Shown here: in pieces, positions 16,929 through 28,787 of the stretch | How the letters are laid out: the number at the start of each line of letters is the position of its first letter | Position numbering within the stretch: the first letter of the stretch is position 1 | Assembly: GCA_020890945.1 (NCBI GenBank) | Contig: JAJHPK010000065.1 | Coordinates: 1 to 37,059 of the forward strand | Direction of reading: 5' to 3' | Source of the DNA: Nitrosomonas sp. | Lineage (GTDB): Bacteria > Pseudomonadota > Gammaproteobacteria > Burkholderiales > Nitrosomonadaceae | Length of the DNA stretch: 37,059 nt | Notes under the pieces: model-generated | What the model saw: only the letters and a program-made list of their open reading frames with translations | Told to the model about the DNA's origin: nothing | Database searches by the model: none | Translations under genes and position numbers: made by a program

Positions 16929-18965
16929 TTAAAAGCGCCATTGTGCTCCCGCATAGATTCCTTGAGGAATGTAGGTTGCCAATGATGGAATAAAATCAGA
17001 TGAAAATTCTCGATGCTTTTCTTGAAATAGATTTTGACCTACGATGAACAATTCAGTGTTTTTGGTCGGCTTAAATATTACTTTTGCATCCATTGTGATG
17101 TAATCAGGAATATTGTAAAAACTAATATTACTGACATAACGCAGCCATAAATTAAATTGCAGTTTTTCTGATAAATCGTAATGCGAGCGTAATGACATAT
17201 TGTGTTGTGGTGTTACCTTATCAGCGCTACCTGTCGTCGGATCTAGGCTTCGAGCAGGGGATTGTGAGTGAATATGCATCGATAAGAAGCTGTAACTCCC
17301 TTGTAGGCGCCATTTCTCATGCGGTTGCCAGTCAATTGAAACTTCAACGCCTTGTGTATGGCCAGACGCTTTATTATTTATTCCAACAGGGAATGTGAAA
17401 TAAGAGGGTACGCCTGAATGAAAAGTAATGAGTCTTGAATCTAAAGACAAATCACGCAGTTGCGTATAATCATTATAAAAAGCGGCAATATCGATGGAGG
17501 CTTTCGGTGTTATTGCGTGACGATAGCCTAATTCATACGCCAACAATTTTTCTGAATTGAAATGCGAAGATCCATTTAACTGCATCATAGTAACAAGGGG
17601 CGGTTGTCCCAGGGTGCCAAAATTCAGCAAGATGTCATTTTCAGCTCGAGATGGAGTGCGTACAGCGCGTGACACGGCTAACCAAAGTGAATTTTTTTCA
17701 TTGGGCGTCCACATTAGGCGCCCATTCGGTTGAATTTCTAATCCAGAAAAATCATTGTGATCAAACCGTGTTCCTAGCGTCAGTTTCAAATGCTCAGGAA
17801 GCAGTGTGATTTCATCACGAATATATCCGCTAATTAAATGATTGGTTTGTTGGCGAGGTGTAAAAGTAATAAGCTGACTGTCAAAAACTTTGTTATGGTA
17901 TAAACGGTAATTAAAGCCCCATGTGACATCGTGTCGATTAAACAATGGAAAGCGATGATTGAAGTCGATATCAAAGCTTTCTGCTTTGAATTGGCTCGCA
18001 GTAAGCAGTTTATAATCAACGCGATCGTAATACATTTGCAACATGATTGCGGATTTTTCCGACAAAGTTCGGTCCCAGCGGAAACGAATGTTTCCACCTT
18101 CGCTATGTCCCCTTGCAGATCCTATCGGGATAATGGAGGGATTCACCAGATTTTTATCCAAAGTATCGCCGACTGCGTTATAGAAGATGTCTCCTTGCAG
18201 CGTTAGTTGATCGTTGCCATGTTGGTGATCTATTCTGAATCCGCCGCGTGCACTATGCCAATCATCATTGGCATTTTTCCCTTGCAAGGATTCCATATTA
18301 TTTCGGCTGAATCCTTTCGCATAAACACGATAGGCGGTATCTTCATTGATTTTTCCACCATAGCGCGCACCAACAAAACCGTGTTCAAAACTTCCACCCC
18401 CTGCGGTGAGGAGTGTTCCTTGTGTGTCCATTGCTTTTTTGGTGATGATATTGATGACACCATTAACGGCATTGGCTCCCCACATAGCAGCGCCTGGTCC
18501 TCGGATGACTTCAATACGTTCGATATCTTCCATGAGCGTATCTTGCAATTCCCATAGAACGCCGGAAAACAGCGGATTGTAAACACTACGGCCATCCATT
18601 AAAACTTGTAATTTTTCAGCAAACCGGCCATTAAAACCGCGGATATTGATAGCCCATTTATCGGTGCCAATACGAGCCACTTCAACACCGGGCGCCATGC
18701 GTAGTGCTTCAGGAATGCTGGTTGCACCAGAACGTCGAATATCATCCTGAGTAATGACAAATACCGCTGCGGCGACTTCAGCGAGTTTTTGCGAGCGTCT
18801 GGAAGCCGTGGTAACCTCGATTTTCATCAATTCTTCAATAGGCAAATCCAATAATTGCCCTTGAAGTCTATAGTTACTTGCGAAAGCATTATTAACACAA
18901 TAAATGCTAAATGCAATCAACAATAAACGATTCAACGGTATGTTTATAAAAGAAGCTGCAACCAT
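16929..18965 (-). CDS. TonB-dependent outer membrane receptor 3 (first gene of the operon)
   Basis: From the ATG at 18965 the protein is 678 aa, with a clean signal peptide (MVAASFINIPLNRLLLIAF and on to NAFA). The frame is open upstream to a TTG at 18986, which would add 7 residues, but neither start has a good ribosome-binding site. LLDLPIEELMKIEVTTASRR precedes the plug (ITQDDIRRSGATSIPEALRM, NIRGFNGRFAEKLQVLMDGR, ERIEVIRGPGAAMWGANAVN), and the barrel ends AGAQWRF. It heads the seven-gene run and is followed 55 bases later by yfiR copy 2. Its high similarity to receptor 2 suggests duplication of a receptor gene within the operon. Confidence 0.92.
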   Translation of the reverse strand: MVAASFINIPLNRLLLIAFSIYCVNNAFASNYRLQGQLLDLPIEELMKIEVTTASRRSQKLAEVAAAVFVITQDDIRRSGATSIPEALRMAPGVEVARIGTDKWAINIRGFNGRFAEKLQVLMDGRSVYNPLFSGVLWELQDTLMEDIERIEVIRGPGAAMWGANAVNGVINIITKKAMDTQGTLLTAGGGSFEHGFVGARYGGKINEDTAYRVYAKGFSRNNMESLQGKNANDDWHSARGGFRIDHQHGNDQLTLQGDIFYNAVGDTLDKNLVNPSIIPIGSARGHSEGGNIRFRWDRTLSEKSAIMLQMYYDRVDYKLLTASQFKAESFDIDFNHRFPLFNRHDVTWGFNYRLYHNKVFDSQLITFTPRQQTNHLISGYIRDEITLLPEHLKLTLGTRFDHNDFSGLEIQPNGRLMWTPNEKNSLWLAVSRAVRTPSRAENDILLNFGTLGQPPLVTMMQLNGSSHFNSEKLLAYELGYRHAITPKASIDIAAFYNDYTQLRDLSLDSRLITFHSGVPSYFTFPVGINNKASGHTQGVEVSIDWQPHEKWRLQGSYSFLSMHIHSQSPARSLDPTTGSADKVTPQHNMSLRSHYDLSEKLQFNLWLRYVSNISFYNIPDYITMDAKVIFKPTKNTELFIVGQNLFQEKHREFSSDFIPSLATYIPQGIYAGAQWRF

Positions 18966-19110
18966 GACGTTTGATATGTTACGCAACGGGTAGATAACTT
19001 GCTTATTTTATTCGATTCCAAAGGCTTTACCTGTTTTTTTGGCAACAAACATAGTACGTTGTAGCAATTACCACAAATAAATGAATTAAGCCGTTTTTAG
19101 GTGTTCTTTT

Positions 19111-19147
19111 CTAAGAAATAAAATTCTTAGAGTATGGTGCACATACT
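19111..19147. promoter_or_regulatory. Two adjacent dyads upstream of the receptor-kinase operon
   Basis: CTAAGAA (19111-19117) and TTCTTAG (19124-19130) form a perfect 7-bp dyad. Directly beside it AGTATG (19131-19136) and CATACT (19142-19147) form a perfect 6-bp dyad with a GTGCA centre. They lie about 145-180 bases before the receptor 3 start, in the gap 18966-19300 that otherwise holds only the htpX terminator. They could be operator sites for the operon; no regulator can be named. Confidence 0.35.
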
Positions 19148-19244
19148 TAAGGAAAATCAGTGGGTAGAACGATTGCACTAACAAATAAGCAGCTACTTTG
19201 CCTGCGGATCTATAGCATTCAAATACCTAGTGAAGATAAAGAAA

Positions 19245-19277
19245 AAAGCCGCGACCTAATTGCTAGATCGCGGCTTT
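19245..19277 (-). terminator. Rho-independent terminator of htpX
   Basis: AAAGCCGCGA (19245-19254) and TCGCGGCTTT (19268-19277) form a perfect 10-bp stem with a 13-base loop. On the minus strand the stem is followed by a run of T (complement of 19247-19242), 24 bases after the htpX stop. Confidence 0.88.
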
Positions 19278-19300
19278 AATTTGAGTTAAACAGAATAGAA

Positions 19301-20185
19301 TTAACGTTGAGTTTCTAGCGCAGCAATTCTTTCTTCCAACGGAGGGTGAGATCTAAATAAATTGCGTAAGCCTGTGCCACCGCCACTAGAAATTCCAAAT
19401 GCAGCGAGTTGCTCTGGAAGTTGTGCTTGTTGAGAATTAATTTGGAGTCGACGTAGCGCTGCGACCATTTTATTTCTACCGGCCAAACTTGCACCTCCAG
19501 CATCAGCGCGGAATTCACGCTGTCTGCTAAACCACATGACAATGATGGTGGCCAATATACCGAGCAGTAATTCGGCTACGATCGTTGTTATCCAAAAAGC
19601 TGGGCCATGTCCTTCTTCTGTTTTGAAAACCACACGATCAACCGTATGTCCGATTACACGAGAAAAGAACATCACAAACGTATTGACTACGCCTTGAATC
19701 AACGCCAATGTGACCATGTCGCCATTGGCAATATGACTCACTTCATGCGCCAATACGGCTTCTGCTTCGTCTTGATTCATGTTGTTGAGTAATCCAGTGC
19801 TGACCGCAACCAACGCATCGTTTTTAGACATGCCGGTGGCAAATGCGTTGACATCTGGCGCGTCATAGATGGCTACTTCTGGCATGCCGATTCCAGCGTC
19901 TTGTGCTTGTTTTTGTACTGTGGTGACTAACCAGTGTTCTTGTGCATTGCGCGGCATTTCAATGACCTGCGCTCCAGTCATTTGTTTGGCTGTCCATTTG
20001 GACATGGCAAGTGAAATGAATGAACCGCCAAATCCGAAAACGGCTGCAAAAGCAAGTAAGGAATTGAGATCGAGACCGGTCCCTTGAGCGTCCAAAATTC
20101 TGTCGACGCCCAATAACCTGAGCGTAATACTGAGAACCAGAACGACAGCCAGGTTAGTGACTAAAAAAAGCAAAATTCTTTTCAT
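19301..20185 (-). CDS. htpX: Membrane zinc protease HtpX
   Basis: HtpX is an inner-membrane M48 metalloprotease that degrades misfolded membrane proteins together with FtsH. The 294-aa protein has four hydrophobic segments (about 4-24, 40-60, 160-180, 192-215) and the zinc site HEVSH (147-151). The downstream Glu ligand lies in [14 protein letters not shown], and the end is [19 protein letters not shown] precedes the ATG. It is the last gene of the minus-strand housekeeping run, separated from ftsB by 248 bases, and has its own terminator. Length and motifs are normal. Confidence 0.96.
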   Translation of the reverse strand: MKRILLFLVTNLAVVLVLSITLRLLGVDRILDAQGTGLDLNSLLAFAAVFGFGGSFISLAMSKWTAKQMTGAQVIEMPRNAQEHWLVTTVQKQAQDAGIGMPEVAIYDAPDVNAFATGMSKNDALVAVSTGLLNNMNQDEAEAVLAHEVSHIANGDMVTLALIQGVVNTFVMFFSRVIGHTVDRVVFKTEEGHGPAFWITTIVAELLLGILATIIVMWFSRQREFRADAGGASLAGRNKMVAALRRLQINSQQAQLPEQLAAFGISSGGGTGLRNLFRSHPPLEERIAALETQR

Positions 20186-20223
20186 TCAATAACTCCTTAG
20201 TGGGTAGAGATTACACAATTAAT

Positions 20224-20255
20224 ATCGATGTAAGACTGATTTCTCAATTTTCAAG
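20224..20255 (-). promoter_or_regulatory. Possible heat-shock (sigma-32-like) promoter of htpX
   Basis: On the minus strand CTTGAAA (20255-20249) matches the sigma-32 -35 box exactly. About 15 bases later TTACATCGAT offers a weak -10 match with only a CAT core, about 40 bases before the htpX start. HtpX genes are heat-inducible in other bacteria. The weak -10 keeps this tentative. Confidence 0.35.
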
Positions 20256-20318
20256 TCATGTTACTTTTAGATTACTCGTAGATTAAACCCAATTTTAACC
20301 AATAAGAATTGCTATTGA

Positions 20319-20339
20319 TTAGTTTGTCTATCAAACTAA
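20319..20339. repeat. Inverted repeat between ftsB and htpX
   Basis: TTAGTTTG and CAAACTAA form a perfect 8-bp stem with a 5-base loop. There is no T-run on the ftsB downstream side, so it is a poor terminator and may instead be a regulatory hairpin or operator for htpX. Confidence 0.35.
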
Positions 20340-20433
20340 GAGTTCGCCAAAATCCCTATTTTTTATCATCGATAGATAATTTTGAAATTTAATGAACTGA
20401 ATGTGTAACGGGGTGGAAATGTGATCAATGGTA

Positions 20434-20765
20434 TTATTTTTTAGGAGAGGAATTGTTTTCATGCGTAGGAAATTGGTTTTCCTGTTTATGAGATTCGATC
20501 TTAACGATTTGAAATAGCACTTCGTTTTGCTTGACCATGCCTAAATCACTGCGTGCTCGTTCTTCAACAGCTTCCAGCCCTTGCTTCAAGTCGCTCAGTT
20601 CAGCTTCTAGCATATTGTTGCGTTGTTGCAGTTTTAAGTTATTCTGACGAGCTTCCGTGACTTCTTCTTCAACTTGCCAAACTCTTTTCCAGCTTGATTT
20701 ACTAAACCAAAGCGGGTGTTGCAACAACGCAATTATCGCAAACAGTATAAGTGCGAGTAACTTCA

Positions 20766-20766
<1 letters not shown>
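20434..20766 (-). CDS. ftsB: Cell division protein FtsB
   Basis: FtsB is a bitopic divisome protein that works with FtsL and FtsQ to activate septal wall synthesis. The 110-aa sequence has a short cytoplasmic start, one membrane segment (LLALILFAIIALLQHPLWF, about 3-21) and a periplasmic coiled coil with heptad-like spacing (about 28-70: EEEVTEARQNNLKLQQRNNM). Then comes the family block AVEERARSDLGMVKQNEVLFQIV. The start overlaps the eno stop by one base (TAATG), so translation is probably coupled. An eno-ftsB pair is common in Proteobacteria. The C-terminal tail (HKQENQFPTHENNSSPKK) is polar and probably disordered. Confidence 0.93.
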
Positions 20767-22049
<1,283 letters not shown>

Positions 22050-22108
22050 CTACTTTCTTCCTGTTAATTAGTGTTGTTGATTTTTAAGTGGCATGATGAT
22101 GAAGACAT

Positions 22109-23794
<1,686 letters not shown>

Positions 23795-23879
23795 TCACAA
23801 ATAGTCAAAATTTAAAGTTTGGCGCAGATAACAGTTCAACACAGAAAACAATAAGGTAGAAAAATTAAAACGATAGTAT

Positions 23880-24767
23880 TTAAGCGCGAATCTCAGCAAG
23901 CAATGCAGTCATCATATGCTCAGCTTGAGCGCGATAACTACTTCCAAAAAGATTCAAATGATTCAAAATATGATAGAGATTATAAATTATTTTGCGTGTG
24001 TTGTACCCAGAATCCAACGGGTAATTATTTTGGTAAGAAGAATAAAAATCGGCGGGGAATCCCCCAAAAAGCTCTGTCATAGCGATATCGCTCTCTCTGT
24101 CGCCATAATAAACAGCAGGATCAAATAAAACAGGACGACCCAAATCATCGAAAGCATAATTGCCATGCCATAGATCACCATGTAACAGTGATGCTGAAGG
24201 TTGATGGTTTGAAAAAAATTGATGTAATTCAGCCACCAAACGTTCCCCCAGCGTTTGTAGCTTCCCTCTATGACCATTGTTAGCAGCGAGTTGGAGTTGA
24301 TAGTTCAAGCGGTTTTTGCGAAAGAAATCAATCCAATGATTGCTTTGGGTATTCATTTGGGGCGTGCTGCCAATGGTGTTGTTGCGAGTCCATCCATATT
24401 GTTTGGCTGTGATACGGTGCATGGCCGCAAGTTGATTGCCTAATGCTTCAGCATTACTGTGTGAGTGACTGCGGAGTGCGATATATTCAAGCACTAGCCA
24501 AGCGGTGTGTTCGTTATTTCCAATGCACAATGGTTGTGGCACACGGATGGTTTGCGATTGATAAATTTCATTCAGTCCATCGGCTTCTGCCTCAAACATC
24601 GTTAAATTTTCTAAGCAATTTAATTTAACAAAGAAGTGCTGTGAATCATGAGAAATTTTGAAACATTGATTGATGCAGCCACCACTGACAGATGTTTTTT
24701 CTTTAATAGAGAAATTTTGTTTTGTAACTGTGCTGATTTGCTGGCTAATATCTTGCCAAAGATCCAT
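23880..24767 (-). CDS. Fructosamine-3-kinase family protein
   Basis: These enzymes phosphorylate sugar-protein adducts (ketoamines) so that they fall off, a form of deglycation. From the ATG at 24767 the protein is 295 aa; three more codons are open to a TTG at 24776. Visible are the nucleotide-binding start SGGCINQCFKI, a Lys strand HFFVKLN, the catalytic loop HGDLWHGNYAF (about 196-206) and the following DPAVYYGDRESDIAMTELFGG, all as in the family. It begins 39 bases after argH and precedes pyrG, so it is probably in the argH transcript. The true substrate in bacteria is uncertain. Confidence 0.9.
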   Translation of the reverse strand: MDLWQDISQQISTVTKQNFSIKEKTSVSGGCINQCFKISHDSQHFFVKLNCLENLTMFEAEADGLNEIYQSQTIRVPQPLCIGNNEHTAWLVLEYIALRSHSHSNAEALGNQLAAMHRITAKQYGWTRNNTIGSTPQMNTQSNHWIDFFRKNRLNYQLQLAANNGHRGKLQTLGERLVAELHQFFSNHQPSASLLHGDLWHGNYAFDDLGRPVLFDPAVYYGDRESDIAMTELFGGFPADFYSSYQNNYPLDSGYNTRKIIYNLYHILNHLNLFGSSYRAQAEHMMTALLAEIRA

Positions 24768-24806
24768 ACGATGCAATCGATTGTCAGGTTGTTGTACGGT
24801 AGTTTT

Positions 24807-26210
24807 TTATGTTTGCAGCCATTGTTTGGCTTTATTAATTGCGATATTGACTTGTTCTGGAGCAGTACCGCCGGTGTGATTGCGGCTTTGTATCGAACCT
24901 TCCAACGTTAATACCGCTAACACGTCCGCTCCAATGCGATCTGAGAATTGCTGTAATGCTTGGATCGGCAGACTACTCAAGTCACAACCATTTTTCTCTG
25001 CAAATTGAACGGTTTTGGCAACAATTTCGTGCGCATCACGAAAAGGAATCCCTTTTTTAACTAAATAATCAGCCAAGTCGGTTGCTGTTGCATGGCCGCG
25101 TAATGTTGATTGGCGCATAGCATCCGTTTTGACGGTTATACCGGAAAGCATATCGGCATAAATACGCAATGTGTCGATTAACGTATCGACGGTATCAAAA
25201 AGCGGTTCTTTGTCTTCTTGATTGTCTTTGTTATAGGCCAAAGGTTGACCTTTCATTAAAGTCAATAAAGCGACTAGATGACCATTCACACGGCCCGTTT
25301 TCCCGCGCACTAACTCTGGGACATCCGGATTCTTTTTTTGAGGCATGATCGAAGACCCGGTACAAAACCGATCGGCTAATTCGATAAAAGCAAATTGCGG
25401 GTTCATCCATAGGATCAATTCTTCCGATAACCGAGAGAGATGCGTCATGATCAGAGCCGCGCAACTGCTAAATTCAATAGCGAAATCCCGATCGGATACC
25501 GCATCCAGTGAATTCTCACATACCCCTTCGAAATCTAATAACTTAGCAACCAAATGACGGTCAATCGGATAACTTGTACCAGCCAATGCTGCGGCTCCCA
25601 ACGGTAACTGGTTAACGCGTTTGCGACAATCCAACAACCGTGCAACATCACGTTTGAACATTTCAAAATAGGCCATTAAATGATGACCAAATGTAATCGG
25701 TTGAGCCACTTGCAAGTGTGTGAATCCAGGCATCACTGTATCCGCATGTTTTTCAGCAAGGTCGACCAAAGCATGCTGGGTGTTTCTAATTAAATCGACG
25801 ATTTCATCTATCGAAGCGCGCAAAAACAAACGAATATCCGTTGCAACTTGATCGTTACGCGAGCGAGCGGTATGTAGTCTTTTGCCGGCATCGCCAATTA
25901 AATGCGTCAAACGTTTCTCAATGTTTAAATGCACATCTTCTAATTCTAGCTGCCAGTTAAATTGGCCTCCGTGAATTTCATTGCGTATTTGATTAAGTCC
26001 CTGTTCAATAGCTTGCCAATCGATTGTGCTGATAATGCCTTGTATGGATAGCATTTTTGCATGCGCTAGCGAGCCTTGAATATCATATTCCGCAAGCCGG
26101 TAATCAAACGGAATCGATGCGGTATAGCGTTCGACCAATTCGGAAACCGGTTCGTTAAACCTGCCAGACCAAGTTTTCTTATTATTTTGTTGCAAAGTGT
26201 TATCAGTCAT
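24807..26210 (-). CDS. argH: Argininosuccinate lyase
   Basis: ArgH catalyses the last step of arginine synthesis, cleaving argininosuccinate to arginine and fumarate. The 467-aa protein has the typical start [19 protein letters not shown], then [57 protein letters not shown] and the fumarase/lyase superfamily signature [12 protein letters not shown] with the catalytic Ser. Length and motifs are normal. It is the first gene of the minus-strand housekeeping run; the region upstream is a 338-base gap to the divergent 203-aa gene. Confidence 0.98.
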   Translation of the reverse strand: MTDNTLQQNNKKTWSGRFNEPVSELVERYTASIPFDYRLAEYDIQGSLAHAKMLSIQGIISTIDWQAIEQGLNQIRNEIHGGQFNWQLELEDVHLNIEKRLTHLIGDAGKRLHTARSRNDQVATDIRLFLRASIDEIVDLIRNTQHALVDLAEKHADTVMPGFTHLQVAQPITFGHHLMAYFEMFKRDVARLLDCRKRVNQLPLGAAALAGTSYPIDRHLVAKLLDFEGVCENSLDAVSDRDFAIEFSSCAALIMTHLSRLSEELILWMNPQFAFIELADRFCTGSSIMPQKKNPDVPELVRGKTGRVNGHLVALLTLMKGQPLAYNKDNQEDKEPLFDTVDTLIDTLRIYADMLSGITVKTDAMRQSTLRGHATATDLADYLVKKGIPFRDAHEIVAKTVQFAEKNGCDLSSLPIQALQQFSDRIGADVLAVLTLEGSIQSRNHTGGTAPEQVNIAINKAKQWLQT

Positions 26211-26548
26211 GAATTGTGATTGCTTTTTAAATGGACGGCATTATTTTATAAAGATGTTCATTATAAAACATTACGCTCAGTTCAAAATGATTTGCATTGG
26301 ATGTGTATTGTTCTTCTGAATATAAAAACCGTGAGTGGAAATAAGCTTTGATTGATTTTCTCAACAGGGGCGTATCAATCCAATTCCCAGGGCAAACAAT
26401 CTTAAAAATTACGCTTTGGTTGAAATAATCAACACTTACCGCCAATGGATAGCTTTGTATTAGTTTTTACTTTCCCTCCCTTCAGGATTGATAGATAATT
26501 TGCATCCTTTGGATGTTTATTACAACGTTACAACGCAAGGAGCTATTG
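26211..26548. other. Intergenic region between divergent argH and the one-TM protein gene
   Basis: It presumably holds both promoters. A 72-codon minus-strand open frame (26227-26445) has no ribosome-binding site or recognisable motif, and I do not call it. A small hairpin CATCC-TTT-GGATG occurs at 26503-26515. I see nothing else. Confidence 0.4.
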
Positions 26549-27160
26549 ATGACAAACTGGCAAAATTCTAATGAGCCTTCTAAAACAACCGATGCATGTC
26601 TCGAGTATGCAAAAGCTAAAATTGAATGGTTGCGTAGTGTGCCGGAAAGACAATTTTCTGGCCGATATATATTAATGCTGGTTGGAGCGATCATTGTGAT
26701 TTTTGCGTGGAAATCTGTTGCTGTTGGGAAAGTTGAGTCGGACATGGCAAAGAAACTCCAGAACGAAAAGCTGACGATTAACCAGCTAGCGCGTGAATAT
26801 GCTGATCAACAATATATCAAGGAAGAAGAACGGTTTGGCCAAGTGCTTTCGTGGGCTGTTCGTAGTGACTTGATTCGTAGCAATATTGATCAAATCGAGC
26901 AGTATTTCGGCGAAGTTGTGCGAATGAAAGATACTGAAAGAGTGGATTTGATAAATGACGAAGGGAAATTATTAGTTTCGACGGATAAACGTTTCGAAGA
27001 ATCCAAAGCGAATGATTTGTATCCTAAAGAGATTCTCAATCTACAAAAAATAACGCTGAAATCCGATGTCAACAATAACAAAATATTGGTTATTCCAGTG
27101 ATGGGATTGAACAAGAAAATTGCCACAGTGATTGTTAGCTATAAATTACAAAAGTTTTGA
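26549..27160 (+). CDS. Bitopic membrane protein with a sensor-like periplasmic domain, unknown
   Basis: AAGGAG lies six bases before the ATG at 26549, so I prefer it to the more upstream ATG at 26513; the product is 203 aa. It has a cytoplasmic start of about 39 residues, one membrane segment (YILMLVGAIIVIFAW, 40-54) and an extracytoplasmic part. That part opens with an amphipathic helical stretch (MAKKLQNEKLTINQLAREYA) and continues with TERVDLINDEGKLLVSTDKR and KILVIPVMGLNKKIATVIVSY. This resembles the extracellular half of PDC/Cache-type sensors, but no signalling domain follows. It is monocistronic and ends at a strong terminator. The function is not recognised. Confidence 0.75.
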   Translation: MTNWQNSNEPSKTTDACLEYAKAKIEWLRSVPERQFSGRYILMLVGAIIVIFAWKSVAVGKVESDMAKKLQNEKLTINQLAREYADQQYIKEEERFGQVLSWAVRSDLIRSNIDQIEQYFGEVVRMKDTERVDLINDEGKLLVSTDKRFEESKANDLYPKEILNLQKITLKSDVNNNKILVIPVMGLNKKIATVIVSYKLQKF

Positions 27161-27206
27161 GGTAAATTAAAAATAGCTTCATTGTATTTTTGTATTAGTT
27201 CCCAAT

Positions 27207-27239
27207 AAAAGCCTTTAATCATAGAGATTAGAGGCTTTT
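27207..27239. terminator. Bidirectional terminator between the one-TM gene and murA
   Basis: AAAAGCCTTTAATC (27207-27220) pairs with GATTAGAGGCTTTT (27226-27239) over 14 bp with one G-T wobble and a 5-base loop. T-runs occur on both strands. The right arm reaches the first base of the murA stop codon (27241-27239), so murA ends inside its own terminator. Confidence 0.87.
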
Positions 27240-28495
27240 TAGTCGATGCGGTTAATGTCAGCGCCAAGTTGCGATAGCTTTTTTTCAATATGTTCGTAAC
27301 CGCGATCCAAGTGATAAATGCGATCGATAGTGGTTTGTCCGCGAGCCACTAATCCGGCAATCACGAGACTCGCGGAAGCACGCAAATCGGTGGCCATGAC
27401 ATGTGCACCATCCAAATGAGAGATGCCGCGTATGATTGCGGTATTGCCTTCGACTTCAATGTCGGCATTCATTCGTTTCAATTCTTGCACGTGCATGAGG
27501 CGGTTCTCAAAAATCGTCTCGGTAATGATGGCTGTTTCATCCGCAATACAATTGAGCGCCATAAACTGTGCCTGCATATCCGTTGGGAAAGCAGGGTAGG
27601 GCGCGGTGCGTAAATTTACCGACCGAGGTTTGGAATTCATCGTTAAACAAATTTGATTGTTATCTAGGTCGATCTGTGCGCCTGCTTCAATGAGCTTATC
27701 GATTACTGCATCCAACAAATGTGCAGCGGTATTATTTAAACGGATTTCACCTCCTGTTGCGGTACAAGCGGTTAAAAAAGTGCCTATTTCGATGCGATCT
27801 GGCATCACCGAATGATTCGCTCCATGAAGTGATGGTTGTCCTTCGATAGTAATGATGTCTGTTCCAGCGCCTTGAATTTTTGCGCCCATTGCAATCAAGC
27901 AATTGGCAAGATCGACAATTTCTGGTTCACGCGCAGCATTCTCCAAGGTGGTGGTTCCTTCAGCCAGCGTTGCTGCCATCATCAAGTTTTCAGTTCCGGT
28001 AACGGTAGTAATATCAAACACAATACGCGTGCCTTGTAGTTTTTTGACGCTTGCATTGATATAACCATGATTGATGGAAATATCCGCGCCCATTGCCTGT
28101 AAGCCTTTGATGTGTTGATCAACGGGGCGTAAGCCAATTGCACAACCGCCTGGTAGAGAAATGCTGGCTTTGCCAATTCGAGCTAATAATGGTCCTAGCA
28201 CCAAAATTGATGCACGCATTGTTTTGACCATTTCGTAAGGTGCTGTTGGGTTATCGATTTGTTTTGTCGTAAGACTGAGATTGGATGGATTGGGCTGCGT
28301 CTCTATATGAACACCCATTTGTTTGAGCAATGCCAGCATCGTAGCAATATCACGTAGTACCGGCACATTATTTATTTGTAGGGGATCTTCAGTTAATAAC
28401 GTCGCACATAAAATTGGCAGTGCTGCATTTTTTGCGCCAGAAATATTAACTTCACCGCGAAGTGGCTTACCACCATGGACTAGCAATTTTTGCAT
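27239..28495 (-). CDS. murA: UDP-N-acetylglucosamine 1-carboxyvinyltransferase MurA
   Basis: MurA performs the first committed step of peptidoglycan synthesis, transferring enolpyruvate from PEP to UDP-GlcNAc. The 418-aa protein has [14 protein letters not shown] with K22, and the active-site Cys at 118 in [16 protein letters not shown], so it should be fosfomycin-sensitive like most MurA. Later family blocks include [14 protein letters not shown] and [17 protein letters not shown]. Length is normal. It stands alone here, convergent with the upstream one-TM gene and divergent from the PEP-CTERM gene. Confidence 0.98.
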   Translation of the reverse strand: MQKLLVHGGKPLRGEVNISGAKNAALPILCATLLTEDPLQINNVPVLRDIATMLALLKQMGVHIETQPNPSNLSLTTKQIDNPTAPYEMVKTMRASILVLGPLLARIGKASISLPGGCAIGLRPVDQHIKGLQAMGADISINHGYINASVKKLQGTRIVFDITTVTGTENLMMAATLAEGTTTLENAAREPEIVDLANCLIAMGAKIQGAGTDIITIEGQPSLHGANHSVMPDRIEIGTFLTACTATGGEIRLNNTAAHLLDAVIDKLIEAGAQIDLDNNQICLTMNSKPRSVNLRTAPYPAFPTDMQAQFMALNCIADETAIITETIFENRLMHVQELKRMNADIEVEGNTAIIRGISHLDGAHVMATDLRASASLVIAGLVARGQTTIDRIYHLDRGYEHIEKKLSQLGADINRID

Positions 28496-28636
28496 AAATA
28501 GCGAATAGGGATCTCAAGTAAATGCGTAGAGTGCACCGACAAGAATAATAGATTCTTGGCCTCAACAGCAATGTTATAAATGGTTGCTTCTTCATTAAAT
28601 CATACGATTTTCGATCAAAAAGAGCAGATTAAATTA

Positions 28637-28679
28637 ATCCTTAGGTAAGGATGCGCACAAATAATGTGTACAGATGTAC
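28637..28679. promoter_or_regulatory. Two dyad sites in the murA / PEP-CTERM divergent gap
   Basis: The 343-base gap contains ATCCTTA-GG-TAAGGAT (28637-28652), a perfect 7-bp dyad. Sixteen bases on it has GTACA-GA-TGTAC (28668-28679), a perfect 5-bp dyad. They lie 140-200 bases from either start and may bind a regulator. The rest of 28496-28780 shows nothing recognisable. Confidence 0.35.
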
Positions 28680-28787
28680 TAAAAAAAGGGTCATGATCTC
28701 CCATAGTTAAGTTAAGCCCATCGCTCTAAAATTCGCTCCACTTACTTGAGGAATTTGAACGAATAGAAGCTTCTCATTTTAAACTTT

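Noticed and set aside
14199-18965. Labelling the TonB-dependent receptors as siderophore or cobalamin receptors
   Set aside because: Barrel sequence alone does not give the ligand, and no iron or cobalamin genes are adjacent.
26227-26445. 72-codon open frame on the minus strand upstream of argH
   Set aside because: It has no ribosome-binding site, no recognisable motif, and lies in a promoter region between divergent genes.
28555-28575. Sigma-54 promoter (TTGGC...GC) upstream of the PEP-CTERM gene
   Set aside because: Spacing between GG and GC is 8 rather than 10 bases, and the rest of the consensus is missing.
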